Shown here piece by piece: positions 22,916-32,513 of a stretch of DNA of 52,964 nt. Origin of the DNA: Pseudomonas fluorescens (GTDB taxonomy: Bacteria; Pseudomonadota; Gammaproteobacteria; Pseudomonadales; Pseudomonadaceae). The DNA is taken from NCBI RefSeq assembly GCF_902497625.1, contig NZ_CABVGX010000039.1, positions 1-52,964 of the forward strand, given 5' to 3'. The notes under the pieces were generated by a model. The model made no database searches. It saw nothing but the letters and a program-made list of their open reading frames with translations, and was not told the origin of the DNA. Within the stretch, counting starts at the first letter, position 1; every line of letters starts with the position of its first letter. The translations under genes were made by a program, and so were the position numbers.

Positions 22916-25900
22916 GTGCCCGTTCTGCGTCTACCGCTACTCCCTGCCGCGGCAGGTAAACAGCACTGGGGCAATTTGCCTGGTGCCGCCCTGAGCCTGG
23001 CCATCGCCGAGGCTGCCAGCGCTGCCAAGCGCTTTACCTTGCTGCTGACCGCCGACAGCCAAAGTGCCGAACGGCTGGAGCAGGAGCTGAGCTTCTTCGC
23101 CCCGGATTTGCCGGTGCTGCATTTCCCGGACTGGGAAACGCTGCCCTACGATCTGTTCTCGCCGCACCAGGACATCATTTCCCAGCGCATCGCCGCCTTA
23201 TACCGGCTGCCGGAATTGAGTCATGGTGTGCTGGTGGTGCCGATTACCACAGCGCTGCATCGCCTCGCGCCAACCAAATTCCTGCTCGGCAGCAGCCTGG
23301 TGCTGGACATCGGCCAGAAGCTCGATGTCGAACACATGCGCACTCGCCTTGAAGCCAGCGGTTACCGCTACGTTGACACCGTGTACGAGCACGGCGAATT
23401 CACCGTGCGCGGCTCGCTGATCGACCTGTTCCCGATGGGCAGCAAATTGCCCTATCGCATCGACTTGTTCGACGACGAAATCGAGACGCTGCGTACGTTC
23501 GATCCGGAAAACCAGCGCTCCATCGACAAAGTGGAAACCGTTCGCCTGTTGCCTGCGCGTGAATTTCCACTGCAGAAAGATGCGGTCACGCGCTTCAAGG
23601 CGCGCTTCCGGGAACGCTTCGATGTCGACTTTCGGCGTTGCCCGATCTTTCAGGACCTGAGCAGCGGGATTACCCCGGCCGGTATCGAGTACTACCTGCC
23701 GCTGTTTTTCGATGAAACCTCCACGCTGTTCGATTATCTGCCCCAGGACACCCAGGTGTTTTCCCTGCCGGGCATCGAACAGGCGGCGGAAAACTTCTGG
23801 AACGACGTGCGCAATCGTTACGAAGAACGCCGCGTCGATCCGGCTCGTCCTTTATTGCCACCTGCCGAATTGTTCCTGCCGGTGGAAGACTGCTTCGCGC
23901 GCCTGAAAAACTGGCCTCGGGTAGTTGCCAGTCAGCAGGACGTGGAAACCGGAGTCGGCCGTGAGCGCTTCCCCGCTCGCGCGTTGCCTGACCTGGCCAT
24001 CGAAGCCAAGGCAACTCAGCCGTTGGCGGCGCTGGCCGGTTTCCTCGATGAATTTCCTGGCCGCGTGCTGTTCACCGCCGAGTCGGCAGGCCGGCGGGAA
24101 GTGCTGCTGGAGTTGCTCGAACGCCTGAAGTTGCGACCAAAGACTGTCGACAGCTGGCCGGATTTCGTCGCCAGCAAAGAGCGCCTGGCAATTACCATCG
24201 CGCCGCTCGACGAAGGCTTGGTGCTAGACGATCCGGCCCTGGCGCTGGTCGCCGAGAGCCCGTTGTTCGGGCAGCGCGTGATGCAGCGTCGTCGCCGCGA
24301 AAAACGCGCCGACGCCAATAACGACGCGGTGATCAAGAACCTCACCGAGCTGCGCGAAGGCGCGCCAGTGGTGCACATCGATCATGGTGTCGGCCGTTAT
24401 CTCGGGCTGACCATCCTGGAAATCGATGACCAGGCCGCCGAGTTCCTGACCCTCGAATACGCCGAAAACGCCAAGCTGTATGTGCCGGTCGCCAACCTGC
24501 ACCTGATCGCCCGCTATACCGGCAGCGACGACGCCCTGGCCCCGCTGCATCGCCTCGGTTCCGAAACCTGGCAAAAAGCCAAGCGCAAAGCCGCTGAACA
24601 AGTGCGCGATGTCGCCGCCGAGTTGCTCGACATCTATGCGCGCCGCGCGGCCCGCGAAGGTTACGCCTTCGCCGATCCGAAGGCCGATTACGCGACGTTC
24701 AGCGCCGGCTTCCCGTTCGAAGAAACCCCCGACCAGCAAACCACCATCGAAGCCGTGCGTGCCGACATGCTCGCACCAAAACCGATGGATAGACTGGTCT
24801 GCGGCGACGTCGGTTTCGGCAAGACCGAAGTGGCCATGCGCGCGGCGTTCATTGCCGTGCATGGTGGCCGCCAGGTGGCGATTCTGGTGCCGACTACCCT
24901 CCTCGCCCAACAACATTACAACAGTTTCCGCGACCGCTTCGCCGACTGGCCGGTGACCGTGGAAGTGATGAGTCGCTTCAAGTCGACCAAGGAAGTGAAT
25001 GCCGCCGTCGCCAACCTCGCCGAGGGCAAGATCGACATCGTCATCGGCACGCACAAGTTGCTGCAGGACGACGTCAAGATCAAAAACCTCGGTCTGGTGA
25101 TCATCGATGAAGAGCACCGTTTTGGCGTCCGCCAGAAAGAACAGCTCAAAGCCCTGCGCAGCGAAGTCGACATCCTGACGCTGACCGCCACGCCGATTCC
25201 GCGCACGCTGAACATGGCGGTGTCGGGCATGCGCGACCTGTCGATCATCGCCACCCCGCCGGCGCGTCGTCTGTCGGTGCGCACTTTTGTCATGGAGCAG
25301 AACAAAAGCACGGTCAAGGAAGCCTTGCTGCGGGAGCTGCTGCGCGGCGGGCAGGTCTATTACCTGCACAATGACGTGAAAACCATCGAGAAATGCGCCG
25401 CCGACCTCGCCGAACTGGTCCCGGAAGCGCGGATCGGCATCGGCCACGGGCAGATGCGTGAACGTGAACTCGAACAGGTAATGAGCGACTTCTACCACAA
25501 GCGCTTCAACGTGCTGATCGCCTCGACCATCATCGAGACCGGCATCGACGTGCCGAGCGCCAACACCATCATCATCGAGCGCGCCGATAAATTCGGCCTG
25601 GCGCAGCTGCACCAGCTACGCGGCCGGGTCGGTCGCAGCCATCACCAGGCCTACGCCTACCTGCTGACGCCACCGCGCCAGCAAATCACTGCCGATGCGG
25701 AAAAGCGTCTCGAAGCGATTGCTAATACTCAGGACCTCGGCGCGGGCTTCGTGCTCGCCACCAACGACCTGGAAATCCGTGGCGCCGGCGAGTTGCTGGG
25801 CGACGGCCAGAGCGGGCAAATTCAAGCGGTCGGTTTTACGCTGTACATGGAAATGCTCGAGCGTGCGGTAAAGTCGATCCGCAAAGGCGAGCAGCCTAAC

Positions 25901-26365
25901 CTCGATCAACCATTGGGTGGCGGACCGGAAGTCAATCTGCGCGTTCCGGCATTGATCCCCGAGGATTACCTGCCGGATGTGCATGCCCGCCTGATCCTGT
26001 ACAAACGCATTGCTTCGGCCACGGACGAGGAAGGCCTCAAGGACCTGCAAGTCGAGATGATCGACCGTTTTGGCCTGCTGCCGGAGCCGACCAAAAACCT
26101 GATGCGCATCACCGCACTGAAGCTGCAGGCCGAGATACTGGGCATCAAGAAAGTCGACGGCGGCCCGCAAGGCGGCCGAATAGAGTTCGCTGCGCAAACG
26201 CCGGTGGACCCGCTGACGCTGATAAAACTCATCCAGAGCCAGCCGAAACGCTACAAATTCGAAGGCGCAACGATGTTCAAATTCCAGGTGCCGATGGAGC
26301 GTCCGGAAGAGCGCTTTAATACTGTAGAGGCGCTGTTCGAGCGCCTCATTCCGAAAACTGCTTGA
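22916..26365 (+). CDS. mfd: Transcription-repair coupling factor
   Basis: A 1149-residue ATP-dependent translocase that removes RNA polymerase stalled at DNA damage and recruits UvrA. Order of parts: a UvrB-like N-terminal module (HFPDWETLPYDLFSPHQDIISQR), the RNA polymerase interacting domain (HIDHGVGRYLGLTIL, around residue 490), then a RecG-like motor with Walker A CGDVGFGKTEVAMRAA (about residue 630), DEEHRFGVRQKE (about 730) and the ARGRVGRSHHQAYAY-type motif, and the C-terminal TRCF domain. Complete and of normal length. The start is GTG. It is followed 10 bp later by csiV and then an SNF2 helicase gene. Confidence 0.97.
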   Translation: MPVLRLPLLPAAAGKQHWGNLPGAALSLAIAEAASAAKRFTLLLTADSQSAERLEQELSFFAPDLPVLHFPDWETLPYDLFSPHQDIISQRIAALYRLPELSHGVLVVPITTALHRLAPTKFLLGSSLVLDIGQKLDVEHMRTRLEASGYRYVDTVYEHGEFTVRGSLIDLFPMGSKLPYRIDLFDDEIETLRTFDPENQRSIDKVETVRLLPAREFPLQKDAVTRFKARFRERFDVDFRRCPIFQDLSSGITPAGIEYYLPLFFDETSTLFDYLPQDTQVFSLPGIEQAAENFWNDVRNRYEERRVDPARPLLPPAELFLPVEDCFARLKNWPRVVASQQDVETGVGRERFPARALPDLAIEAKATQPLAALAGFLDEFPGRVLFTAESAGRREVLLELLERLKLRPKTVDSWPDFVASKERLAITIAPLDEGLVLDDPALALVAESPLFGQRVMQRRRREKRADANNDAVIKNLTELREGAPVVHIDHGVGRYLGLTILEIDDQAAEFLTLEYAENAKLYVPVANLHLIARYTGSDDALAPLHRLGSETWQKAKRKAAEQVRDVAAELLDIYARRAAREGYAFADPKADYATFSAGFPFEETPDQQTTIEAVRADMLAPKPMDRLVCGDVGFGKTEVAMRAAFIAVHGGRQVAILVPTTLLAQQHYNSFRDRFADWPVTVEVMSRFKSTKEVNAAVANLAEGKIDIVIGTHKLLQDDVKIKNLGLVIIDEEHRFGVRQKEQLKALRSEVDILTLTATPIPRTLNMAVSGMRDLSIIATPPARRLSVRTFVMEQNKSTVKEALLRELLRGGQVYYLHNDVKTIEKCAADLAELVPEARIGIGHGQMRERELEQVMSDFYHKRFNVLIASTIIETGIDVPSANTIIIERADKFGLAQLHQLRGRVGRSHHQAYAYLLTPPRQQITADAEKRLEAIANTQDLGAGFVLATNDLEIRGAGELLGDGQSGQIQAVGFTLYMEMLERAVKSIRKGEQPNLDQPLGGGPEVNLRVPALIPEDYLPDVHARLILYKRIASATDEEGLKDLQVEMIDRFGLLPEPTKNLMRITALKLQAEILGIKKVDGGPQGGRIEFAAQTPVDPLTLIKLIQSQPKRYKFEGATMFKFQVPMERPEERFNTVEALFERLIPKTA

Positions 26366-26375
26366 AGGACGCCGC

Positions 26376-26942
26376 ATGCGCCTGTTTCACACGCTGACTT
26401 TGCTGATGACTCTGGTCACCCCAGCAGCATTCGCCGACGATCTGTATCAGGTCGAAATGATTCTGGTCCGCCAGAATGCCGTGCCGGCCATTGTCAGCCG
26501 AGCCGCGCCCGAAGACTGGGCTGGCGGGGCCGAACGTCTCAGCGCCGACAGCCTGCGCACGCCAAGCCTCAACCCGGAAGTTGAAAAGCTCACGGCGAGC
26601 AAGGAATACACGGTATTGCTGCATAAAGCCTGGCAGCAGAACCTCGGCGAAGAAGCCAGCAAGGTCGCGATCAGCGAAGGCGCCGAGCAGTTTGGCCAAT
26701 TCCCGATCGAGGGCACGCTGAGTTTGAAGATGGGGCGCTTCACCGACGTTGATGCAGATTTCTGGGTCAATCAAATCGATGCCAACGGCATGGTCACCGC
26801 CAGCGAACGCCTGAAGCAGGAAAGCCACACCAGGAATGGCCAGCTCAACTTTCTCGACAACGGTCATTTGGGTCTGCTGATCAAGATCACCTCGCTGACC
26901 GCACCGCCACCTCGCCCAGTCCCTGAAGAAATTCCGGACTGA
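26376..26942 (+). CDS. CsiV-family periplasmic protein
   Basis: A 188-residue exported protein. MRLFHTLTLLMTLVTPAAFA is a Sec signal peptide with likely cleavage after residue 20, followed by DDLYQVEMILVRQ, the conserved start of the CsiV family, and a proline-rich C-terminus. In Vibrio cholerae the founding member is a periplasmic activator of the peptidoglycan synthase PBP1a and, as I recall, is also encoded next to mfd. Family membership is likely; the cell-wall role in Pseudomonas is an inference. It starts 10 bp after mfd. Confidence 0.8.
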   Translation: MRLFHTLTLLMTLVTPAAFADDLYQVEMILVRQNAVPAIVSRAAPEDWAGGAERLSADSLRTPSLNPEVEKLTASKEYTVLLHKAWQQNLGEEASKVAISEGAEQFGQFPIEGTLSLKMGRFTDVDADFWVNQIDANGMVTASERLKQESHTRNGQLNFLDNGHLGLLIKITSLTAPPPRPVPEEIPD

Positions 26943-26953
26943 TTGAAGTCCAT

Positions 26954-29647
26954 ATGCCTGCAACCCTGAGCAAACCCCTCGCACCTTCCTGGGTCAGCCG
27001 ATTCAAGGAGCAAAGTCTGGAGCGTGGCCGCCGCTACGCGCTGGAGAATCGCGTCAGGATTGTCGAGGTAGGTGACGCGACCATTACTGCGGCCTGTGAA
27101 GGTTCGGGTGGTAACGTTTACCGTCAGACCATTCGCTTGCGCGAGTCAGCCAAAGCCACTCTGTTGATGGTCGATGCAACCTGTACTTGCCCGGTGCGCA
27201 GCAACTGCAAACACTGCGCAGCGGTGCTGCTCAAAGTCCAGGAAACCCTGGCGTATCCCGCCGCCGCACAGGACGCCGATCTGCTGGAAAAACTGCAAGC
27301 GGTGCTGGAAAACCGCGGCCCGAAAGCACCGCCGCAAGTGCTGGTGGACAACGTTCAGCCAATCCCGCGACTGTGGCTGGCGAGCATCGAATTCAGCGCC
27401 TTCGAACCGCGCAACGGCAAGATGCAGCGCTACATCCAGCATCGCGCCGCGTTGTCCTTCAATTATCTGGATGAATACGTCAGCGGACAGAAAAACACTG
27501 ACGTGCTGATTCGCCAGGAAACACAAACACTGCGGATCAAACGCCACCCGGAAGTCGAACAAGCCTACAGGGAACAGTTAAGAATCCTCGGCTTCAAGAT
27601 CGCCACCCGGCAAAGCAAGGCCTTGCCGGAAAGCGCAGGCGAACTCTATGAGATGGTCAATGACAGCGCCTGGCTAACCTTCACCCTCAACGAATTGCCC
27701 AAGTTGCGAGCGCAGAATTGGGAACTGCAGATCGATGAGGATTTCGGTTTCGACCTGACCGCCGTCGACGATTGGTACGCCACGGTCGAGCAGGCGCCGG
27801 AGCGCGACTGGTTCGATCTGGAACTGGGGATCATCGTCAATGGCGAGCGGCTGAGCCTGTTGCCGATCCTGCTTAATCTGATGCGTTCCCACACCGAAAT
27901 CCTCAACCCGGAACGCCTCGCCCGTCGTCGTGATGACGAGCTGATTCTGGTGAACATTCCCAATCGGCCGAATTCCGAACACGGCCCGCTGCAGGTCGCC
28001 CTGCCCCTCGGACGCTTGAAGCCAGTGTTGGCAACGCTTGGCGAGTTCTATCTGCAAGACCCCGGTGAAGTCACCTTACGCCTGAGCAAAGCGGACGCAA
28101 CGCGCCTGAATCCGCTGGAAGGCCTGCCATTGCTTTGGGAAGGCGGCGAGCAGATCCGCACGTTTGCCCAGCGGTTGCGCGACATCCGCGATTACACCGC
28201 GACCGTCCCCGAGGGTTTGAATGCGACCCTGCGCCCCTATCAACTGGACGGCCTGAGCTGGATGCAGTCGCTGCGGCAACTGGAAGTCGGCGGCATACTT
28301 GCGGACGACATGGGCCTGGGGAAAACCCTGCAAACGCTGGCGCACATTCTCAGCGAGAAACAGGCCGGCCGACTTGATCGGCCATGCATGGTGGTGATGC
28401 CCACCAGCCTTATTCCGAACTGGCTCGACGAGGCCGCACACTTCGCGCCACAACTGAAAGTACTGGCGTTGTATGGCGCCAGTCGCAAAAAGCATTTCGA
28501 GCACCTCGCCGACTACGACCTGATTCTGACCACTTATGCGCTGCTGCCCAAGGACGTTGATCTGCTGGCCGAGCAACCGCTGCATGTGCTGGTGCTGGAC
28601 GAGGCGCAGTACATCAAGAACCCGAACAGCAAAGCTGCCCAGGCTGCCCGTGAACTGAATGCGCGCCAGCGCCTGTGCCTGAGCGGCACGCCGCTGGAAA
28701 ACCATTTGGGTGAACTCTGGTCGCTGTTCCACTTTCTGTTGCCGGGCTGGCTTGGCGACGTCAAAAGCTTCAACCGCGATTACCGTGTGCCGATTGAGAA
28801 GCGTGGCAGCGAAGTCAGGCTTGAGCACCTCAACGGCCGGATCAAGCCATTCCTGCTGCGCAGAACCAAGGAACAGGTGGCCACCGAGCTGCCGCCGAAA
28901 ACCGAGATCATCCATTGGGTCGAGCTCAATGAAGCCCAGCGCGATGTGTACGAAACCATGCGCCTGGCGATGGACCAGAAAGTCCGCGACGAGATTACCC
29001 GAAAAGGTGTTGCGCGCAGTCAGATCATCATTCTCGAAGCGCTGCTCAAACTGCGTCAGGTGTGCTGCGATCTGCGCCTGGTCAACGACGCCGCGTTGCC
29101 CGCGCGAGGCAGTTCTTCGGGCAAGCTCGACAGCCTGATGGAGATGCTCGAGGAATTGTTCGAAGAAGGCCGACGGGTGCTGCTGTTTTCGCAGTTCACC
29201 TCCATGTTGTCGCTGATCGAAATCGAGCTGACCAAACGGGGCGTGGCCTACGCGTTACTGACCGGCCAAACCCGCGACCGTCGCACGCCGGTGAAAGATT
29301 TCCAGAGCGGCAAACGTCAGATCTTTCTGATCAGTCTGAAAGCCGGTGGTGTCGGTTTGAACCTGACCGAAGCGGACACAGTGATTCATTACGATCCGTG
29401 GTGGAACCCGGCGACGGAAAATCAGGCCACAGACCGGGCCTACCGCATTGGGCAGGAGAAGCCGGTGTTCGTCTACAAGATGATTGCTCGCGGCACGGTG
29501 GAAGAGAAAATTCAGCACCTGCAGAAGGAAAAATCCGACCTGGCGGCAGGCGTGCTGGACGGGCGGACCGCCGGTGACTGGAAACTGCAGAGCGACGACA
29601 TTGAAGCGTTGTTCGCGCCGTTGCCGGACAAGCTGGAGAAGCGCTGA
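26954..29647 (+). CDS. SNF2-family DNA-dependent ATPase with N-terminal SWIM zinc finger
   Basis: An 897-residue protein related to Swi2/Snf2 translocases such as RapA. The first domain is a SWIM-type zinc site, CTCPVRSNCKHC (residues 77-88). Mid-protein ~300 residues hold no motif I can name. The ATPase core has GILADDMGLGKTLQT (about residues 448-462), VLDEAQYIKN (motif II, about 546), LCLSGTPLENHLGELW, and the second RecA lobe with LFSQFTSMLSLIE and DPWWNPATENQATDRAYRIGQ. It follows mfd and csiV with only 11 bp before its ATG, so it is probably part of a repair or transcription-recycling operon. Its substrate is unknown. Confidence 0.92.
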   Translation: MPATLSKPLAPSWVSRFKEQSLERGRRYALENRVRIVEVGDATITAACEGSGGNVYRQTIRLRESAKATLLMVDATCTCPVRSNCKHCAAVLLKVQETLAYPAAAQDADLLEKLQAVLENRGPKAPPQVLVDNVQPIPRLWLASIEFSAFEPRNGKMQRYIQHRAALSFNYLDEYVSGQKNTDVLIRQETQTLRIKRHPEVEQAYREQLRILGFKIATRQSKALPESAGELYEMVNDSAWLTFTLNELPKLRAQNWELQIDEDFGFDLTAVDDWYATVEQAPERDWFDLELGIIVNGERLSLLPILLNLMRSHTEILNPERLARRRDDELILVNIPNRPNSEHGPLQVALPLGRLKPVLATLGEFYLQDPGEVTLRLSKADATRLNPLEGLPLLWEGGEQIRTFAQRLRDIRDYTATVPEGLNATLRPYQLDGLSWMQSLRQLEVGGILADDMGLGKTLQTLAHILSEKQAGRLDRPCMVVMPTSLIPNWLDEAAHFAPQLKVLALYGASRKKHFEHLADYDLILTTYALLPKDVDLLAEQPLHVLVLDEAQYIKNPNSKAAQAARELNARQRLCLSGTPLENHLGELWSLFHFLLPGWLGDVKSFNRDYRVPIEKRGSEVRLEHLNGRIKPFLLRRTKEQVATELPPKTEIIHWVELNEAQRDVYETMRLAMDQKVRDEITRKGVARSQIIILEALLKLRQVCCDLRLVNDAALPARGSSSGKLDSLMEMLEELFEEGRRVLLFSQFTSMLSLIEIELTKRGVAYALLTGQTRDRRTPVKDFQSGKRQIFLISLKAGGVGLNLTEADTVIHYDPWWNPATENQATDRAYRIGQEKPVFVYKMIARGTVEEKIQHLQKEKSDLAAGVLDGRTAGDWKLQSDDIEALFAPLPDKLEKR

Positions 29648-29692
29648 GTTTCACAGCGCTGGCTCGACTGCTATCGGATCACAGTGCCTGCC

Positions 29693-30430
29693 TCAACCCT
29701 TAAGCACTCGGGCCAATGTCGATTTGACCTTGCCCATGCCGTCCTGCAGTGCCTGCTCGATCTCAGCCATGGTGATGACAGCCGTGGTTTTCCCGGCCGC
29801 CGGATTGACCACCAGCGCCAGACAGGCGTAATCCAGTTCCAGTTCGCGGGCCAATGCTGCTTCGGGCATGCCGGTCATACCGACGATGTCACAACCATCG
29901 CGCTCCAGGCGGGCGATCTCCGCGACCGTTTCCAGACGTGGGCCCTGGGTACAGGCGTACACGCCCTGATCGCTGTAAGCGACACCCTCGTCCGCCAGCG
30001 CGGCCAGCAACTGCTGACGCAGCGGTTCGCTGTAGGGAAAACTGAAATCGATATGGGTGACGTGTTCCAGATCGTTGGCGAAATAGGTGTGTTCGCGGCC
30101 GCTGGTGTAGTCGATCAACTGATGCGGTACACAAAAATGCCCGGTACCCATTGCCGCGTGAATGCCGCCGACGGCATTGACGGCAAGAATGGCTTCAGCC
30201 CCGGCCTGCTTCAACGCCCAGAGGTTGGCGCGATAATTCACCTGATGCGGGGGGAAACGGTGCGGGTGACCGTGACGGGCGAGAAACAACACTTCCTTGC
30301 CGGCATATTCGCCGACCTGCACTTCAGCCGAAGGCGCGCCGTAGGGGGTGTCGACCGCCAGTGACTGACGAATGCTCAGGCCTTCGAGTTGCGTCAGGCC
30401 GGTGCCACCGATAATCGCGTAAACGGTCAT
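29693..30430 (-). CDS. S-methyl-5'-thioinosine phosphorylase
   Basis: A 245-residue purine nucleoside phosphorylase of the MTAP family. The start MTVYAIIGGTGLTQLEGL and motifs FLARHGHPHRFPPHQVNYRANL and YACTQGPRLETVAEI, with GMTGMPEAALARELEL, closely match the P. aeruginosa enzyme (PA3004) that phosphorolyses methylthioinosine, made there by deamination of methylthioadenosine in a polyamine and quorum-sensing by-product salvage route. A second ATG two codons upstream (30436) is possible but sits only 3 bp from the AAGGA ribosome site. It begins 12 bp after nagZ and is probably cotranscribed with it. Confidence 0.9.
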   Translation of the reverse strand: MTVYAIIGGTGLTQLEGLSIRQSLAVDTPYGAPSAEVQVGEYAGKEVLFLARHGHPHRFPPHQVNYRANLWALKQAGAEAILAVNAVGGIHAAMGTGHFCVPHQLIDYTSGREHTYFANDLEHVTHIDFSFPYSEPLRQQLLAALADEGVAYSDQGVYACTQGPRLETVAEIARLERDGCDIVGMTGMPEAALARELELDYACLALVVNPAAGKTTAVITMAEIEQALQDGMGKVKSTLARVLKG

Positions 30431-30442
30431 AACCATGAATCC

Positions 30443-31453
30443 TTATTCAATCAGTTGAGCTTCTTTGAGCGCGCCGATGGCCGTCAGCCAGCGTGGGCTC
30501 TGGCGATACTCGGTATTCGCGTACGACTGCCCGCGCATCCGAGCAATGCGCGAGGACGGTTGAACACGCAAGCGTTGAGCAGCGCTGAGGGCCAGCTCGG
30601 CAGCAGCGCGATCATTGCAGACCAGACCCATGTCGCAACCGGCGCTCAAAGCGGCTTCTATGCGACTGGCCGCGTCGCCTGCTACGTGCGCACCGGCCAT
30701 CGACAGGTCGTCACTGAAGATCACGCCGTCAAACTGCAACTCGCCACGCAGGATGTCTTGCAACCAACGCCGGGAGAAACCAGCAGGCTGGGAATCGACT
30801 TGCGGGTAAATCACATGAGCAGGCATGACCGCTGCCAGCTGCTTGCTCAGCCTGGCGAACGGCACCAGATCGCGGGCACGGATTTCTTCAAGACTGCGCT
30901 CATCGTTGGGGATGGCCACGTGGGAGTCCGCTTCGGCCCAGCCGTGGCCGGGAAAGTGCTTGCCGGTGGCGGCCATGCCGGCGCTGTTCATGCCACGAAT
31001 AAAGGCACCGGCCAACAACGCCGCGCGTTGCGGGTCACCTTCAAAGGAACGGGTGCCGACGACAGCGCTGCGCTGGTAATCGAGATCCAGCACCGGGGCG
31101 AAGCTCAGGTCCAGACCGACCGCCAGCACTTCGGTAGCCATGATCCAGCCGCACTGCTCAGCCAGGTATTGCGCGTCCGGGTTGTCGGCAATTGCGCGCA
31201 TTGCCGGCAGCCGGACAAATCCCTGGCGCAGGCGTTGCACACGACCGCCCTCCTGGTCCACCGCCAGCAGCAGATCGGGACGGATGGCACGAATCGCGGC
31301 GCTCAACTCGCGAACCTGGCGCGGGTGCTCGATGTTTCGCGCAAAAATGATCAGGCCGCCTACTTCAGGCTGGCGCATCAATCGGCGATCTTCGGCCGTC
31401 AGCCAGGTACCGGCGACGTCCACCATCAACGAGCCTTGCAGGCCAGCAGTCAT
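30443..31453 (-). CDS. nagZ: Beta-N-acetylhexosaminidase NagZ
   Basis: A 336-residue cytoplasmic family GH3 enzyme that removes GlcNAc from anhydro-muropeptides during peptidoglycan recycling; its products induce AmpC in species that have AmpR. The catalytic features are complete: KHFPGHGWAEADSHVAIP with the Asp-His dyad (D176, H178), the nucleophile in FSDDLSM (D248), and AVDQEGGRVQRL near residue 64. Start ATG 31453 follows AAAGGA by 6 bp. Downstream is the thioinosine phosphorylase gene; upstream, about 160 bp away, is psrA on the same strand. Confidence 0.96.
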   Translation of the reverse strand: MTAGLQGSLMVDVAGTWLTAEDRRLMRQPEVGGLIIFARNIEHPRQVRELSAAIRAIRPDLLLAVDQEGGRVQRLRQGFVRLPAMRAIADNPDAQYLAEQCGWIMATEVLAVGLDLSFAPVLDLDYQRSAVVGTRSFEGDPQRAALLAGAFIRGMNSAGMAATGKHFPGHGWAEADSHVAIPNDERSLEEIRARDLVPFARLSKQLAAVMPAHVIYPQVDSQPAGFSRRWLQDILRGELQFDGVIFSDDLSMAGAHVAGDAASRIEAALSAGCDMGLVCNDRAAAELALSAAQRLRVQPSSRIARMRGQSYANTEYRQSPRWLTAIGALKEAQLIE

Positions 31454-31610
31454 AGCAATTCCTTTAATACGATGAATCCGGCTCGCACGCGGTTGCCAGG
31501 ACGGGTCATGCCCGCCAGCGTGGCGTTTATATACGGAGCGAATTCAAGACGAGAGTCGACATGGGCGGCTAGCTTAGCGGATGTCAGCTGCCCCGCCCAC
31601 CCGTGAGAGG

Positions 31611-32318
31611 TCAAACCTTGGCAGCAACCTGTGTCGATTTGCTGCGTGGACGCAGCTGCGCAGTGGCCATGGCAGGGTCGGTCACGCCGGTCTCGGCACG
31701 CATGCCGGCGGCAAGAAACGGCACCATCAGGCGCATTACCTGCTCGATGGACGTATTGACGCCAAAATCAGTCTCGGCAATTGCGCGCAGCGCTTTGATG
31801 CCTGACATGCTGAATGCCGCCGCACCGAGCATGAAGTGCACGCGCCAGAACAATTCGATCGGCGGAATGCGCGGCGCCGCTTCGTTGACGAGCATCATGT
31901 AGCGGCGGAACACCTTGCCATACATGTCTTCGAGATAGCGACGCAAATGGCCCTGGCTCTGGCTGAAGGCGAGACCGAGCAAGCGCATGAAAATCGACAG
32001 GTCGTTGCCACTGCGAGGCTGCACGACGAGGGCTTGCTCGACGAGAATCTCCAGCAGCTCTTCAAGGGTCGGCTTGTTGTCAGGCTTGGCCTGACGACGT
32101 TCGAGCTCCTTGTCGAGGCTCAGACAGAAGGGCCCGAGGAACCGTGAAAACACGGCCTGGATCAACGCCTTTTTCGAGCCGAAATGGTAATTCACCGCCG
32201 CCAGGTTGACCCCGGCCTTGCTGGTGATCAGACGCAATGAGGTTTCAGCGAAACCTTTTTCCGCGAACAATTGCTCAGCAGCATCAAGAATGCGTTCAAC
32301 GGTTTCCGACTGGGCCAT
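31611..32318 (-). CDS. psrA: TetR-family fatty-acid-responsive regulator PsrA
   Basis: A 235-residue TetR repressor. The N-terminal helix-turn-helix (ILDAAEQLFAEKGFAETSLRLITSKAGVN then YHFGSKKALIQAVF) and the larger ligand-binding domain match Pseudomonas PsrA, which senses long-chain fatty acids, represses itself and the fadBA beta-oxidation genes, and influences rpoS. Start ATG 32318 follows GGAG by 6 bp; a longer start at 32336 does not fit. Its own promoter carries two tandem operators matching the known PsrA consensus, and fadBA lies 5-9 kb away in the same window. It is divergent from lexA. Confidence 0.94.
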   Translation of the reverse strand: MAQSETVERILDAAEQLFAEKGFAETSLRLITSKAGVNLAAVNYHFGSKKALIQAVFSRFLGPFCLSLDKELERRQAKPDNKPTLEELLEILVEQALVVQPRSGNDLSIFMRLLGLAFSQSQGHLRRYLEDMYGKVFRRYMMLVNEAAPRIPPIELFWRVHFMLGAAAFSMSGIKALRAIAETDFGVNTSIEQVMRLMVPFLAAGMRAETGVTDPAMATAQLRPRSKSTQVAAKV

Positions 32319-32333
32319 GGCTACTCCGCCTGA

Positions 32334-32360
32334 CAAACACTTGTTTGAAACATACGTTTC
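32334..32360. promoter_or_regulatory. Two tandem PsrA operators over the psrA promoter
   Basis: CAAACACTTGTTTG (32334-32347) and GAAACATACGTTTC (32347-32360) both fit the published PsrA consensus, [G/C]AAAC-N(2-4)-GTTT[G/C], and share one base. They cover the predicted -10 and start region of psrA, as expected for autorepression. Confidence 0.85.
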
Positions 32361-32377
32361 AGCCCAAGCCTTGTCAA
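32349..32377 (-). promoter_or_regulatory. psrA promoter (sigma-70)
   Basis: Minus strand: a perfect -35 TTGACA (32377-32372), 17-bp spacer, -10 TATGTT (32354-32349). The -10 lies inside the second PsrA palindrome. Confidence 0.75.
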
Positions 32378-32485
32378 GCCTGCCGGTTCGTTTTGGGAAT
32401 GGTCAGTCAGCTATTTAACCATACATCAACAGGGTGTTGATCGGGGCGTCCATCGACCGTCTGGCGGCGGACAAAAAATGGGGCA

Positions 32486-32513
32486 TTGCCAGAATGCTTT
32501 CACTGTATATAAT
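32486..32513 (+). promoter_or_regulatory. lexA promoter (sigma-70)
   Basis: TTGCCA (32486-32491), 16-bp spacer, and a perfect TATAAT (32508-32513). The -10 is embedded in the first LexA box. Confidence 0.75.
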
